Notes under the pieces: model-generated
Seen by the model: only the letters and a program-made list of their open reading frames with translations
Database searches by the model: none
Told to the model about the DNA's origin: nothing
Assembly: GCF_037975245.1 (NCBI RefSeq)
Contig: NC_092581.1
Span: 8,213,501-8,277,500, forward strand
Origin: Apostichopus japonicus
Lineage: Eukaryota > Echinodermata > Holothuroidea > Aspidochirotida > Stichopodidae
Reading direction: 5' to 3'
Length of the DNA: 64,000 nt
Shown: positions 13,741-25,946 of the stretch, piece by piece
Layout of the letters: each line of letters opens with the position of its first letter
Numbering within the stretch: the stretch's first letter is position 1
Program-made: the position numbers and the translations under genes

Positions 13741-15944
13741 AGCCATGTATAAGTGGTCACTCCTCTTACAAGTAAAGTGAAAGTGTGAAATGAGGCTAAG
13801 GGTCATATCAGTTCTTTTAGAACTCAGCTCTAAATCCTTTTTAAAAATGTTCTAAGGGAGAGGTACATGGAAGTTGTTGACAGGTGTCTATAGAGGACAG
13901 TGTTTTGAGAATCAACAGCATATCAAATAGGGTTACATCTGTTGCAGACTGACAAATTTGGAATGGTTATCTTTCATGGTGTGTGGTCCATGGTAAGTCC
14001 TACAAATGACTTTGCTGTTATCTTGTGGTCCCTGGCTCAGGATAAGGATGGGGGCATTGGCTACTGTAGGTGGAAAAAACAAAAGTATAGAACAAGCATT
14101 CATAATCCGTTTCACTTACATTCTGCGTTACGAATTCTCTTTGCAGCACATGTTGATGTCATAACAGGATATGATTGTTAGGTTTGATTTAGGAGAGGGA
14201 GGCAGGGAGGAGAGAATCATCTTTACTTGCGGTTAGGATCGGTTTTGAGGATCAAACTGTATTCCAAAATCAGAAGTTGATGGAGTGACTCTACTGTAAT
14301 TTTACACTATTTGGATCTTTTCTCATTCACCATCCAAATTCCATCACTATTTCAAATTTTATGTGAATGAGCCTTATCCCCTCCTCTCTCCAGCCCGAGA
14401 GGTAAATAAAATTTGGCTGGGATATGACTTGTGAGGAATCATCACATGAAGTGATTCTCTATTTAATTGCTCTGTTCAGGCTACATGCAACACATGTGCA
14501 TGACACACTAAACAATTTTTCACATGATGAAGTTATACCAAGGTCAATTCCATTTTGCTGTACAGTGCCTTGCTACTCAATTTATGGAAAGGAAAGATAA
14601 GCAGACATAGTTTGTGTGGTATCTATTTATTCAGTTGCAATCAGTTGTAATCTGTCTAACAGATGATATCTCAGTAATCTGAATTTAATGGGTCCATTTA
14701 TGAGTTATTTTTAGGTTATTGCAGAAGGAGACCGGAGGAATTTTCCAATTTAATGTGGAAGACATGCAGACAACTTTATGAATTACTGAAGAGTTTTGGA
14801 TGCATTTTAAAACCTTTCGATAGAAGAATGGATAATTGTTTCTTCCTGATGTGGAATATTACCTGAGTCCCTTGCAGGATTTGCTACCAATTTAAGATAG
14901 TCAAGCAGTCAAAGCATCGCTCCGACCACTTCCTCCCATCCATATCCCTTCCATTTACGAGAAGAACTTGACAGAAATCCATTATACGGCTGAGAATTAG
15001 TTACAATGCATAGGTCTGCTTACAGACTTATGGACATTGACTGTTTGGTCTTGGTGTCTAAATGTCTAGGTGAAGATTACAATGATAACTACAGTTTTTG
15101 TCATGTTTTATATTGAGTAAATTCAAGCCTCCTTTAAACTGGGCACTGTGTTAGTAAATACATTTTCAGACAACTGTCTCAAGTACTTTGACTGTACTTT
15201 TGGGGTTACACACAGGTCTGTTCATCCTTCCATGGGAGAAGTACATAACTGTTACAGACATTTTAATTTTAATTAAAGATAATATAAGATGGAGCTGTTA
15301 TAATTCAGCATCATCAGCATTTGCCTTTATTTTAAACAGTCAATTGCTTTTCTACCACAGTGATGGCATATGCACAGTAGGATGACAAATCTGCCTGTTC
15401 CACTTTAAGCCTTGTAATATTTAGAGTAGACTGGTCCAGCCACCCTTATTGAGGAGCCTGAGCAGATGAAAAAAACAGTGGTATTAGGAAATGCAACCTG
15501 CATTGATAGGCCATCATTTGTTAACAGTCTACAACATATCATAATTGAAGTCTAATGCAGTAATGAAGAGTTCCATTCACCGCAATTATGCAGTTAAATT
15601 TAATACATGTACAATATTTGGGATCTTTCTCTGTGTCTTGTCTCAAAGACCTTTACAAGTGTCAGTCTGTCTGATTGTGGCCAAATCTGATCAAGCCATT
15701 GATGAAATTATATATGTTTGAAAGATTAAACTATAAAAATCACAGAGCAAAATCAGAGAAATTGTTGATAACCTTGTTTTCTTAAAAGAATGTTTATGCA
15801 CTAACCACATACTGTACCAACCTATATCTCCTTTACTGGATGAATACCAGTTCTACTGGATATCCAGCATATATACTTACACTTACAGGGAATTTATTGA
15901 TCCCATATCCCATCACAGCATCCCATGCAAATGGGTTCACATTG
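13741..15944. other. Non-coding DNA, nothing recognised
   Basis: Small overlapping frames on both strands at 13933-14181 and 15188-15385 have no recognisable domain. No arrays or element ends were seen. Confidence 0.5.
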
Positions 15945-16080
15945 ACTATACAAGTGCAAAGATGCATAGCGTCTTTTACACAGTAACATAGTATTTTACA
16001 AGGGACCAAATTCAGAGCCATCAAAACTGCTATACAAACGTGAAACATTAAATTGTTCCCTGACTAACTTTTGAAACCAT
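15945..16080 (+). repeat. Dispersed repeat copy B
   Basis: Diverged copy of 7736-7895, with the same block order from 'actatacaagtgcaaagatgcat' to 'aacattaaattgttccctga'. Confidence 0.4.
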
Positions 16081-17777
16081 GAACATATATTTCTCTTATT
16101 CAAAGTGCATATTTCAAGAGTGGGTTGACCCCTATATTGTTGTACTGCTAGTCCTTGCCTGTTTAATTCAAGTACTTGAGTGTAGCAGGATCTGTTAAAC
16201 AAATCTCCTTTCCTGGTACAACCTAACATATTATGCTGGTGGTGTGATCCTTGCTCATACTGTGAGATACATGTGGTTATTTATAGTATGACAGACCTTT
16301 TGGAATGAGCCGTGCAATTGATTTTGATAAAATTCTGAGTCAGTGCAGCGCAAGTACAGCAAACCCATTAGAACAAGGCACTGTTACACCTCCATTCATT
16401 CACCCCCATCATCTAGTTTCTTGGCTGGAAGGTGTAGGAGGTAGTAGAATTGCCATTAAATCATTCTGGTGTGAAATGCAACCACCAAAGATAGCCAGGA
16501 GCTGAAATTATTGGAAAAAAGGGTATTATTGGAAATAGAAAAAAAAAGAAGAAAAAAGAAAAGAAAAAGTGCAAACGCTTTTCTACCGAGGTGACTGTAC
16601 TGTTGCAACCAAGGAATGACTTCTCAATAACTGTGGATCTTGATGTGTTATTCCCATCATCCTCTGGGGACACATCATGTTGATTTTGACTAGATGCAGA
16701 TGAAATTAATCAAGCGGTTTTTTGGTTTTTAGAAAGTTTTCAAACAGGAGTGCAACTACATTGGTTATTGAAATAACAATCCCTTATTTCATGTCAAAAC
16801 AAAACGGACATGTTTATCAGAGGTAGGAGGAAAATGAAAAAAAGAAAAGAAAAAGAAAAACAACAGCGGTTTATTGCAATGTTACTTTTTGTACTCTGTA
16901 CTTTCTTTAAAGTTTTGTAACTTGTGTACTGTATATGGTAAGAGAGAAATCTCACCAAAGTGAACTGACGTTTGTACCGAGAAAGGATCAAGTTTGTATT
17001 GTACTTTAAGAAGGTTCTTCCTCAAGATAGCTTTTTAGGTTTGATTCAATTGATTAAGTGATTCTCACCTTAGACCAACTGCACACAAGACAGTAGTATG
17101 TGTTCTTGCCCTCCTATTTGGCTGGCAGCATCTTACTTGAGCCATGACATACTGACATGCTTACAATGTTTATTCAAATTAGTCTGTAAGTACAGTAGAA
17201 CTCAGCTGTTTACTAGTAGTAGTATAGCTAGCTATCTGAGCAGGAGGCAGCTGGAGACTGACAAGGTCAGAGGTCAACCTGGGCACACAACTGCCTGTCT
17301 GCAGTTGGGTATAAAAAATGTTTAAAGGGGAAGTACTCACAGACTTAGAGACCTGTGCTATATACTGTTACATCTATCTGAACATTAGAGAATCAGAACC
17401 CTACACCAAACATCTTTGAATAGCAGTATCTCTTTAAAGTTAGATTTTATATAATTACAAATATTATTTGATATGAAATTGAAAGATTGTTTTTTCATCA
17501 TCTCATTACAATACAGTTCATGACTTAAACTCTGTCAATTTTCACTTCCAATTATCAAGCAAAAAGGTTTTTTTTTTTTTTTTTTAATACAATATTTTTT
17601 TAATACACCCATGATGATGTGTGTGTAACACAAGTGTGTGTCAGAGACGAAGTTTCAGACTTAAAATGAAATATATTATTTTTAAGTTTATCCATCTTTG
17701 TACCTTGAGAACCCAGGATGTGGGTCTTAGTTAGATTATAGTTCTTGTCACTTCTTGGTATGTCTGGTAAACTTGCT
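16081..17777. other. Non-coding DNA with purine tracts
   Basis: Purine-only A/G tracts occur near 16538-16570 and 16831-16860, and a run of about 20 T at 17567-17585. No credible gene; the frame at 16305-16505 has no known motif. Confidence 0.5.
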
Positions 17778-18120
17778 GCCACATATCTAATGATAATAAT
17801 AATAATAATATTGAGTATTTATAAAGCGCAGACATATCCACCGATAACGGTGCTCAAGGCGCATCACAATATTACCCTGGTCATCGATAACCTGTCAAAC
17901 ATAGAGACAATCCCTCCACATGGCAGCAGCTAAACAGCGCCCAGCTGACAGTTTTATCTCACAGGTCCCCATTTATACACCCAGGGGTGAAGAGAGGCAA
18001 TGGAAATAAAGTGCCTTGCCCAAGGACACAACCCAATGATTGGCCAAGACTTGAACCTGCAATCCCTATATCACAAGTCCACGGCCTTTATCACTTGACC
18101 ATAACTATCTCTAGAATTGG
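17778..18120 (-). mobile_element. tRNA-derived SINE (family 1), minus strand
   Basis: Read on the minus strand it starts near 18115 with a pol III box A-like block (TGGTCAAGTGATAAAGGC) and a box B-like block (GGTTCAAGTCT), followed by a body and a 3' tail of (TTA)n repeats seen on the plus strand as ataataataa at about 17790. The segment at 28191-28433 is a second copy with the same head and body, including 'TTGGGCAAGGCA' and 'GGGGACCTGT'. Box positions and tail are typical of SINEs mobilised by a LINE; no partner LINE is visible. Confidence 0.75.
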
Positions 18121-19237
18121 GAATTAAATTCAGACTGCATGTCTTGCACACGTTTACAATTGTTTGCTCTTACCCATACAGTATATGCCCGGCTTACACA
18201 TGTATCTCATAACACAATAACAGTCAACCATTATCCCACAACCCTAGATCTTACACTCTGCAACAACCCTAGCCTGTTGTGGGACCTATGACCCTGTTCA
18301 TATGCTCTTCCAAGTCCACGATAGACTCTGCTGAGTCTGCTCAGGGGATGTGAATGATTCTCCCTATATCAAAATAGGAAAATACTACGGCTGTTATATT
18401 TTCCTCCCCTTTCTTATATACACTTCACAGACTCTGGACAGACAATCTCATTAGTCACACATGTCTTATCTTAAACCTATATATTTCTACTACCAATCTG
18501 GTAGTAATATTGAAACCTATCAGAGCTACCCTAAAATAGACACGGCATGAATATTCAGATAGACGATTTGTTTGGAAACAAACTTCTTTCAGTTCCCAGC
18601 GACATCATATTACTGAGACTTCTGTTCGGTTGGAATAGTCAGTTACCATCATTTTCAAGACGAAAAGTTTCTAATCCAGCCTCTCACTAAGTTCTATGAT
18701 TGTATTATTAGGGATATGTTACGTACAGATCCCTTGTACAGAGCCGTACCTCTGCCCTGGTATACATAATGCGAAATTCTATGTGAACTTTGTGTATGTT
18801 ATCACTTACAGAACATATGGTACGAATGAAACGTTTTGAATTACGACTTTGTTTACGTTTCTGCAATGGAACTTAACATTCGTAGGTGTCTATGTGATAT
18901 TTATGTGAACTATTTTGATTTAAACACAGTTAATGACACCTCAATGTTTAATAAGCACGATTTAAAAATATTTAACGACATAATTATATTACTAATTTTC
19001 ACAATATGTGAATGTTCAAACAGTAAACTTGTTTGCTTCAAGTTGAATTTAGGTATACGACAAGTCAACATCAAATGTCACATTATCTCGAAAATAGTAC
19101 AGAGGAATTGAATGCAATATTTAACCAACATGCATTGGCCACCTGGACTATCATTTAAAATATTTTCCACCTCATAAGCTCATGATTTTTTGCAGTACTA
19201 GTAGTTAACATTACAATTCTTATTTATTACATTGCAG
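18121..19237. other. Probable AHR intron 1, 3' part
   Basis: AT-rich with no other coding exon seen. It ends in a splice acceptor: a T-rich stretch 'ttcttatttattacattgcag' at 19217-19237, immediately followed by the bHLH exon. A weak motif series at 18165-18320 recalls DIRS termini but is too diverged to call. Confidence 0.55.
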
Positions 19238-19425
19238 AACTACTGTGGCACCAGATGCAAATGCCAAGTCAAATCCCAGTAAACGCCATCGGGAACGACT
19301 GAATGCAGAACTGGAAAAGTTGGCCCAACTTTTGCCATTTGATGAGGATACAATATCTCGATTGGACAAGCTCTCCATCCTTAGACTCTGTGTCAGTTAC
19401 CTTAGGAATAAAAGTTTCTTCCAAG
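19238..19425 (+). CDS. Ahr: Aryl hydrocarbon receptor, bHLH exon (partial gene)
   Basis: This exon encodes the DNA-binding and dimerising bHLH domain of the ligand-activated transcription factor AHR, which in animals pairs with ARNT to bind GCGTG-type response elements. The reading shows the AHR-specific basic region [13 protein letters not shown], helix 1 ([15 protein letters not shown]), a short loop (DEDTISR) and helix 2 ([20 protein letters not shown]). His and Arg of the 'RHR' run are the DNA-contact residues known for the family. The acceptor CAG ends at 19237 and the donor AAG|GTGAGT starts at 19426. The first base completes a preceding codon (phase 2) and the last base opens a split codon (phase 1), so flanking exons are required. 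SIM, NPAS and HIF proteins have a different basic region. An AHR repressor is possible but that paralogue is known mainly from vertebrates. The Cys in 'RLCVSYL' replaces the usual Ser of vertebrate AHR. No exon for the N-terminus or PAS domains was found in the window. Confidence 0.93.
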
Positions 19426-19466
19426 GTGAGTCAAGTGATTGAATGGATGTTCCTTGATTAGATACG

Positions 19467-21800
19467 TTAATTGATTGACCTATCAGATACTCTGATGTTT
19501 GATCTATCAGATACTCTGATTGATTGATCTATCAGTTATTCTGATTGACTGATCTATCAGATATTCTGATTGATTGATCTATCAGTTACTCTGATTGATT
19601 GATCTATCAGTTATTCTGATTGATTGATCTATCAGATACTCTGATTGATTGATCTATCAGATACTCTGATTGATTGACCTAGCAGATACTCTGATTGATT
19701 GATCTATCAGTTATTCTGATTGATTGATCTATCAGTTATTCTGATTGATTGATCTATCAGATACTCTGATTGATTGATCTATCAGTTATTCTGATTGATT
19801 GATCTATCAGATATTCTGATTGATTGATCTATCAGATACTCTGATTGATTGACCTATCAGATACTCTGATGTTTGATCTATCAGATACTCTGATTGATTG
19901 AGCTATCAGTTATTCTGATTGATTGATCTATCAGTTATTCTGATTGACTGATCTATCAGATATTCTGATTGATTGATCTATCAGTTATTCTGATTGATTG
20001 ATCTATCAGATACTCTGATTGATTGATCTATCAGTTATTCTGATTGACTGATCTATCAGATATTCTGATTGATTGATCTATCAGTTATTCTGATTGATTG
20101 ATCTATCAGATACTCTGATTGATTGACCTAGCAGATACTCTGATTGATTGATCTATCAGATACTCTGATTGATTGATCTATCAGTTATTCTGATTGATCT
20201 ATCAGTTATTCTGATTGATTGACCTATCGGATACTCTGATTGATTGATCTATCAGATACTCTGATTGATTGATCTATCAGTTATTCTGATTGATCTATCA
20301 GATACTCTGATTGATTGACCTATCAGATACTCTGATTGATTGATCTATCAGATACTCTGATTGATTGATCTATCAGTTATTCTGATTGATTGATCTATCA
20401 GTTATTCTGATTGATTGATCTATCAGTTATTCTGATTGATTGATCTATCAGATACTCTGATTGATTGATCTATCAGATACTCTGATTGATTGATCTATCA
20501 GATACTCTGATTGATTGATCTATCAGTTATTCTGATTGATTGATCTATCAGATACTCTGATTGATTGATCTATCAGATACTCTGATTGATTGATCTATCA
20601 GTTATTATGATTGATTGATCTATCAGATACTCTGATTGATTGATCTATCAGATACTCTGATTGATTGATCTATCAGATACTCTGATTGATTGATCTATCA
20701 GTTATTATGATTGATTGATCTATCAGTTACTCTGATTGATTGATCTATCAGTTATTATGATTGATTGATCTATCAGATACTCTGATTGATTGATCTATCA
20801 GATACTCTGATTGATTGAGCTATCAGTTATTCTGATTGATTGATCTATCAGTTATTCTGATTGACTGATCTATCAGATATTCTGATTGATTGATCTATCA
20901 GTTATTCTGATTGATTGATCTATCAGATACTCTGATTGATTGATCTATCAGTTATTCTGATTGACTGATCTATCAGATATTCTGATTGATTGATCTATCA
21001 GTTATTCTGATTGATTGATCTATCAGATACTCTGATTGATTGACCTAGCAGATACTCTGATTGATTGATCTATCAGATACTCTGATTGATTGATCTATCA
21101 GTTATTCTGATTGATCTATCAGTTATTCTGATTGATTGACCTATCGGATACTCTGATTGATTGATCTATCAGATACTCTGATTGATTGATCTATCAGTTA
21201 TTCTGATTGATCTATCAGATACTCTGATTGATTGACCTATCAGATACTCTGATTGATTGATCTATCAGATACTCTGATTGATTGATCTATCAGTTATTCT
21301 GATTGATTGATCTATCAGTTATTCTGATTGATTGATCTATCAGTTATTCTGATTGATTGATCTATCAGATACTCTGATTGATTGATCTATCAGATACTCT
21401 GATTGATTGATCTATCAGATACTCTGATTGATTGATCTATCAGTTATTCTGATTGATTGATCTATCAGATACTCTGATTGATTGATCTATCAGATACTCT
21501 GATTGATTGATCTATCAGTTATTCTGATTGATTGATCTATCAGATACTCTGATTGATTGATCTATCAGATACTCTGATTGATTGATCTATCAGATACTCT
21601 GATTGATTGATCTATCAGTTATTATGATTGATTGATCTATCAGTTACTCTGATTGATTGATCTATCAGTTATTATGATTGATTGATCTATCAGATACTCT
21701 GATTGATTGATCTATCAGATACTCTGATTGATTGATCTATCAGTTATTGATCTATCAGATACTCTGATTAATTGATCCATGAGATACTCAGATTGATTAG
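19467..21800. repeat. 25-bp minisatellite array next to the AHR exon donor
   Basis: About 93 head-to-tail units of 25 bp, consensus TGATTGATTGATCTATCAG plus a variable six bases. Two main unit types alternate, ending GATACTC or GTTATTC, with rarer GATATTC, GTTATTA, 'gacctagcag' and 'gagctatcag' variants. A few units lack 4 bases. It begins about 40 bases after the splice donor, within probable AHR intron 2. Each unit holds TGATTGAT and the near-palindrome TGATCTATCA. Confidence 0.95.
19901..21734. repeat. 917-bp higher-order tandem duplication within the 25-bp array
   Basis: Rare variants recur exactly 917 bases apart: 'agctatcag' at 19901 and 20818, 'gacctagcag' at 20125 and 21042, and the units shortened by 4 bases near 20190 and 21107. 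The two copies (19901-20817 and 20818-21734) are nearly identical; one difference seen is gttattATG near 20606 against gttattCTG near 21523. This indicates a recent block duplication. Confidence 0.85.
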
Positions 21801-22730
21801 TCGATCAGATTCTCATTGATATGGTCTGATCTCTGTGACAATATATGGTCTGATCTCTGTGACGTGATAGGGTCTGATCTCAGTGACATCAGTGGTAAAT
21901 AGTTTAAGTACTCTCTTCTGTTTGGATAAGCTTCATTTCAAAAGTCTCTGTGATTCTTCACGAGAAGCCTTTGTAAAATTGAGTAATGAATACACAACAA
22001 AGAACGTACACTTACCCTATTTAATACCACTCTCCTTTGAGTGTCCTTATAGTCTTATATATCAGAGACAAAGGAAGCCATGAAGTAAACTTCATTTTGT
22101 ACTCTGTCATTACACAAGCGATATACAGCGGACTTTCCCAGAATTGTATGTGATAGAACTGGATAGAAAACCATTGTTGTAAACAAAGACGTATATAGAT
22201 GATTATCTCTGTCTTATCTGTATGTGCAACTCATATGAAAGGGTATTGCAAATAGGCAACATCTGTTAGTCTCATAATATATAAGGGGCAGTACCTATCA
22301 TGATTTTATGAAATTCATTATTTTTGGTACAGGCCAAGAATTCATCAGTTTGAGGTGGTCAAAACTGGGGCTAAAAGGTTTGTCGCAGGAACTCTAAATT
22401 GGACAGTATTTATATTTATAGTGTATATATGCTAAATATGCAAAAGCCTACAAACTTTCCATAATTGTTTGAATGGCAAGCTACTAAAAGTTAAAAACAT
22501 TCAAAATGTGAAGGTTAGAAATGCTGAGTTATACAAGAATTGAGGTAACCTTGATGTGGAAAATATACAGGGACACCGTGCTAAAACATTACCAAGTTAG
22601 TAGGATACGTAGATGGTTGAGAGTACATAAGTATACTGGAGACAGGTAAGGAGATTGGCTGGGACTCTACAGTATATGATACATGCATGAACTTGAAACT
22701 GATGTGTCCTAAGTGGTATAAGTACTACAA
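21801..22730. other. Non-coding DNA downstream of the array
   Basis: It starts with three imperfect copies of 'ggtctgatctctgtgac' (21823-21882). The rest is AT-rich and without a credible exon. Confidence 0.5.
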
Positions 22731-22734
22731 ATGT

Positions 22735-23546
22735 ACTACAAATATACTACATACTACATACATACTACATACTACATACATACTACAAATATAAAGGATA
22801 TAGCATGTCAGGTGTTGTGGGTTAAGTAATACAAATATACTACAAATATGTATACTAAAAATACTATACATACTACAAATATAAAGGATGTAGCATGTCA
22901 GGTGTTGTGGGTTAAGTAATACAAATATACTACAAATATGTATACTAAAAATACTATACATACTACAAATATAAAGGATGTGGCATGTCAGGTGTTGTGG
23001 GTTAAGTAATACAAATATACTACAAATATGTATACTAAAAATACTATACATACTACAAATATAAAGGATGTGGCATGTCAGGTGTCGTTGGTTAAGTAAT
23101 ACAAATATACTACAAATATGTATACTAAAAATACTATACATACTACAAATATAAAGGATGTAGCGTGTCAGGTGTTGTGGGTTAAGTGCTAATAATATAC
23201 TACACATATACATACAATGTACTACAAATACTACATACTGCTAATATACAAACTGCAAATATACCTAGACTACAAATATAAAGGATATAGCATGTCAGGT
23301 GTTGTGGGTTAAGTATTACAAATATACTACAAATATGTATACTAAAAATACTATACATACTACAAATGTAAAGGATGTAGCATGTCAGGTGTTGTGGGTT
23401 AAGTATTACAAATATACTACAAATATGTATACTAAAAATACTATACATACTACAAATATAAAGGATGTAGCATGTCAGGTGTTGTTGGTTAAGTAATACA
23501 AATATACTACAAATATGTATACTAAAAATACTATACATACTACAAA
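22735..23546. repeat. 90-bp satellite, left part
   Basis: Regular 90-bp units with a conserved block AAGGATGTAGCATGTCAGGT followed by GTTGTGGGTTAAGTAATAC, and a variable TACTACAAATA-rich part; conserved blocks recur for example at 22891 and 22981. The outer left edge and the segment 23200-23275 are degenerate TACTAC repeats. Because 90 is a multiple of three, the minus strand stays open over long spans; this is not a gene. The array is cut at 23546/23547 by the DIRS element and resumes in phase at 30251. Confidence 0.93.
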
Positions 23547-23681
23547 TTTACTTCGTTCCTCGCTTACCTGTCTCCCCCCAACCTATGCACCTCATTCTAC
23601 CGCGCCTAGAATGTCCTGGTAACCTTTTAACACTGTGCACCCTCTGTGACCCGGCTTCACGGGTCACCAACCTTCCTTCTC
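23547..23681 (+). repeat. DIRS left inverted terminal repeat
   Basis: Positions 23562-23681 are the exact reverse complement of 30091-30210, 120 bases without a mismatch by eye. The outer 15 bases (TTTACTTCGTTCCTC) are specific to the left end and reappear reversed at 29410-29424. Confidence 0.93.
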
Positions 23682-23689
23682 ATTCTACC

Positions 23690-25380
23690 AACCAAAGCGT
23701 CTACTTCGTAATTTTTCGAGCGGATTTTTTCCACCGAATTTCGTCCACTTTTGGTTCCTAGGATCGGAAATAATTTCCCATCCACTGTTCTTGGAAGTAT
23801 TTGAAGTCGTTGCAGCCCGATAAGTATCCTTTTCTTTTTTTTTAGAGAGGTTTTCAGGGCTGTTTTTCGGGAGCGGCGTTCGCGCCGTTTTTTCTGTGCA
23901 GAACTCTAGTACTGGTAGCAGTTCCGCGAATTGTTTACCGTAGTTACGCAAGTTCCCGCCTTTTTGGCTACACACGCTACTGCGTTAGTTCTTTCCCTCA
24001 CCCGTTGTTTAGTTGTTAACTACTCTACTTCTCTTGTATTTTCGTTGCTTTATACGTTATATATTTTTTTACTTGTCCCTTCCTTGTTCCCAGGCTCGTT
24101 CCTGGTTTTTTCCCCACCTTTTTGTGGGCTGGCCTTATGCCTATTCTGTTACCTTGTAAGCCGCGGGCCTCTAGCCGAGGCACGGTGTTAAGGTATTATC
24201 GCATTGCCCCTATACCATGTGTGTATATTTTATTATCCTTATACCACATGTGTATATTTTTTTATACTACATGGGTATATCATATTAAGGTAATTTTATA
24301 ATTACATTTATTTGTATATGTTTACATTATACCTATCTCTTCCTTGTTAGCTGTTTTCCTCCCCAAAGAAGGGGGGCTTCTCCTATCATATTGTTAAGAA
24401 GTTGTTCCCTTAACTAGGGGTCATTCAGTCATGTCTAGGTCAGCTGAAATGCATTGATTGCTCCTTGTTCCGGCCAGTGCGGGGATGAGCTTGCCCTTGT
24501 CCCAAGTGCCATACTTTTTCCAGGAGGGTTCCGTGTCTGGTGTGTTCCCAGTTCACCCCCATTCTTTGGCTAAATATCAATACCTGGCTAGCAGGACTTA
24601 GAATGTAGCTACAGGACATGCTAGACTTGCTCCCCAACCCCAGCGGCTCCCTAGTAGTGGGAGACCTAGTACAAATAGGAGAGGAAGAGGAAGGAGAGGT
24701 GGTGGAGAGGGGGCCGAGGAAGAGAGTGTGGACAGAGATAGAGTAGGGCCAGGCTCCGGCCAAGAGAAAAATTTTGCCTTCCATGCTTTTCGTTACTTGT
24801 TCGCTTTAAGTGTTGGGGTTTCACCTTTGTAGCGTACCTTGTAACCACGAGCCCCCTTTTCGCATTAGCGCGATTAGGCGGTTCTCGCCTTGTTTACATG
24901 TTCTTATCTACAGTACATGTTTTTATCTGTTATTTTTCTTATAAGATGTTTGCTCGTTTCATGTACTTCGTTACTTTGTCGCTTTTCTAAGTGTTGGTTT
25001 CCACTCTTGTAGCGTACAGTACTGTTTCGCTTAACTCCCGTTGAAAAAAAAAAAAAAAAAAAATCAACGATCGATAACAAACGTTGAAAATCAAAAAAAA
25101 AAAAAAAAAAAAATAGGTTGAAAACCGGTTAGAAACGAATAATTTCGTTGACAAAATTTAGACTACTGCGGGCACAGTTTTCAACGAAGTTTCAACGAAT
25201 TTTCCACGAAAAATATCGCGATCAAAAGCCGCTAAGGCAATTCTAGACTCCCCCGCTCCTTCCACTCCCTTGGTTAGTTTACGTTCTTACGATAGACTAC
25301 CTTCCTAGCCTTCCTAACGTGAGTTTTTCAATCATGTACTCGGAGCCACTTGAATTATGCCAATTGTTTTGATGTTCCGC
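23690..25380 (+). other. DIRS leader region
   Basis: Starts with a block 'TTTTCGAGCGGATTTTTTCC' that also follows the terminus in the relic at 34105, so it belongs to the family. It then has AT-rich short repeats (24205-24290, 'catgtgtatattt'), two runs of about 20 A (25045-25063, 25095-25111) and small direct repeats ending 'ttgtagcgtac' (about 24786-24836 and 24966-25018). No frame looks like a protein. Transcription start and untranslated leader are plausible here, by inference. Confidence 0.55.
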
Positions 25381-25790
25381 CCGGATCGGGCGGGGAATGG
25401 CCAGGATCCTTGCCCCAGAGGCAGGACCTGTAGCCCAGAGACCCTTGTTGGTCTAAATCTTGTTTACGCCAGCTCCTTGGCAAGAATTATACACTTGGCT
25501 GGCTAGCAAGCGTTCGAAGCTCCGGGACAAACTGGACACCATCCCGCACCCCCAACGGTTCTCCGAGAGGGGAGGGAATTGTAGGAGAGACTGGAGGTGA
25601 GGAAGAAGCCAGAGAGTTGTTAAGAGATAGAATGGGGAGTGGCCAAGAACACATAGAGTGGCCCAATGGCTTGGCGCACTGTACTAGCTGATGTACGAGA
25701 CTCCCCTTCCGGAGGAGAGAGATAGAGAGAGAGAAAAAAAAGAGTTTTTGCCCCCCAAGGTCCCGGCGACGTCCGGATTGTATGACCAAG
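24470..25790 (+). repeat. Diverged direct duplication inside the DIRS leader
   Basis: The segment about 24465-24790 and the segment about 25375-25760 share the same order of motifs: 'GTTCCG(C)CC', 'TTGCCC', 'ctggctagca', 'CCCCAACGG/CCCCAGCGG', a 'TAGGAGAG..AGGAG' purine block, 'AGAGATAGA' and 'GGCCA'. The copies are strongly diverged, suggesting an old internal duplication or capture of a second leader of a related element. Confidence 0.45.
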
Positions 25791-25946
25791 GGGGAAGGCA
25801 AGGGCAAGGCCTAGGCCAATGTAAAGCCCATTAGAAATTCCGACCGGAACCCAAGGTCCCGGCGACGTCCGGATTGTATGACCAAGGGGAAGGCAAGGGC
25901 AAGGCTAAAGGCCAATGTAAAGCCCATTAGAAATTCCGACCGGAAC
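25755..25946 (+). repeat. 96-bp tandem duplication
   Basis: Two adjacent nearly identical copies, 25755-25850 and 25851-25946, both from CCAAGGTCCCGGCGACGTCC to TTCCGACCGGAAC. They differ by small indels around the GGGAAGGCAAGGGCAAGG part. Each copy carries the same ATGACCAAG start; in the first copy the frame meets a stop after ten codons, in the second it stays open. Confidence 0.9.

Noticed and set aside
18165-18320. DIRS terminal relic
   Set aside because: Only 'cttacac..tatctc' and 'acaaccctag' match in order; too diverged to support.
19467-21800. CRISPR-like regular repeats
   Set aside because: Units are contiguous and spacer-free; this is eukaryotic minisatellite DNA, as are the 48-, 67- and 90-bp arrays.
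22725-23538. Minus-strand frames of 162 and 112 codons
   Set aside because: Translation of the 90-bp satellite; period divisible by three keeps the frame open.
23931-24191. 86-codon hydrophobic frame in the DIRS leader as a membrane protein
   Set aside because: Leader composition (T-rich) gives a hydrophobic translation; no start context, no conservation evidence.
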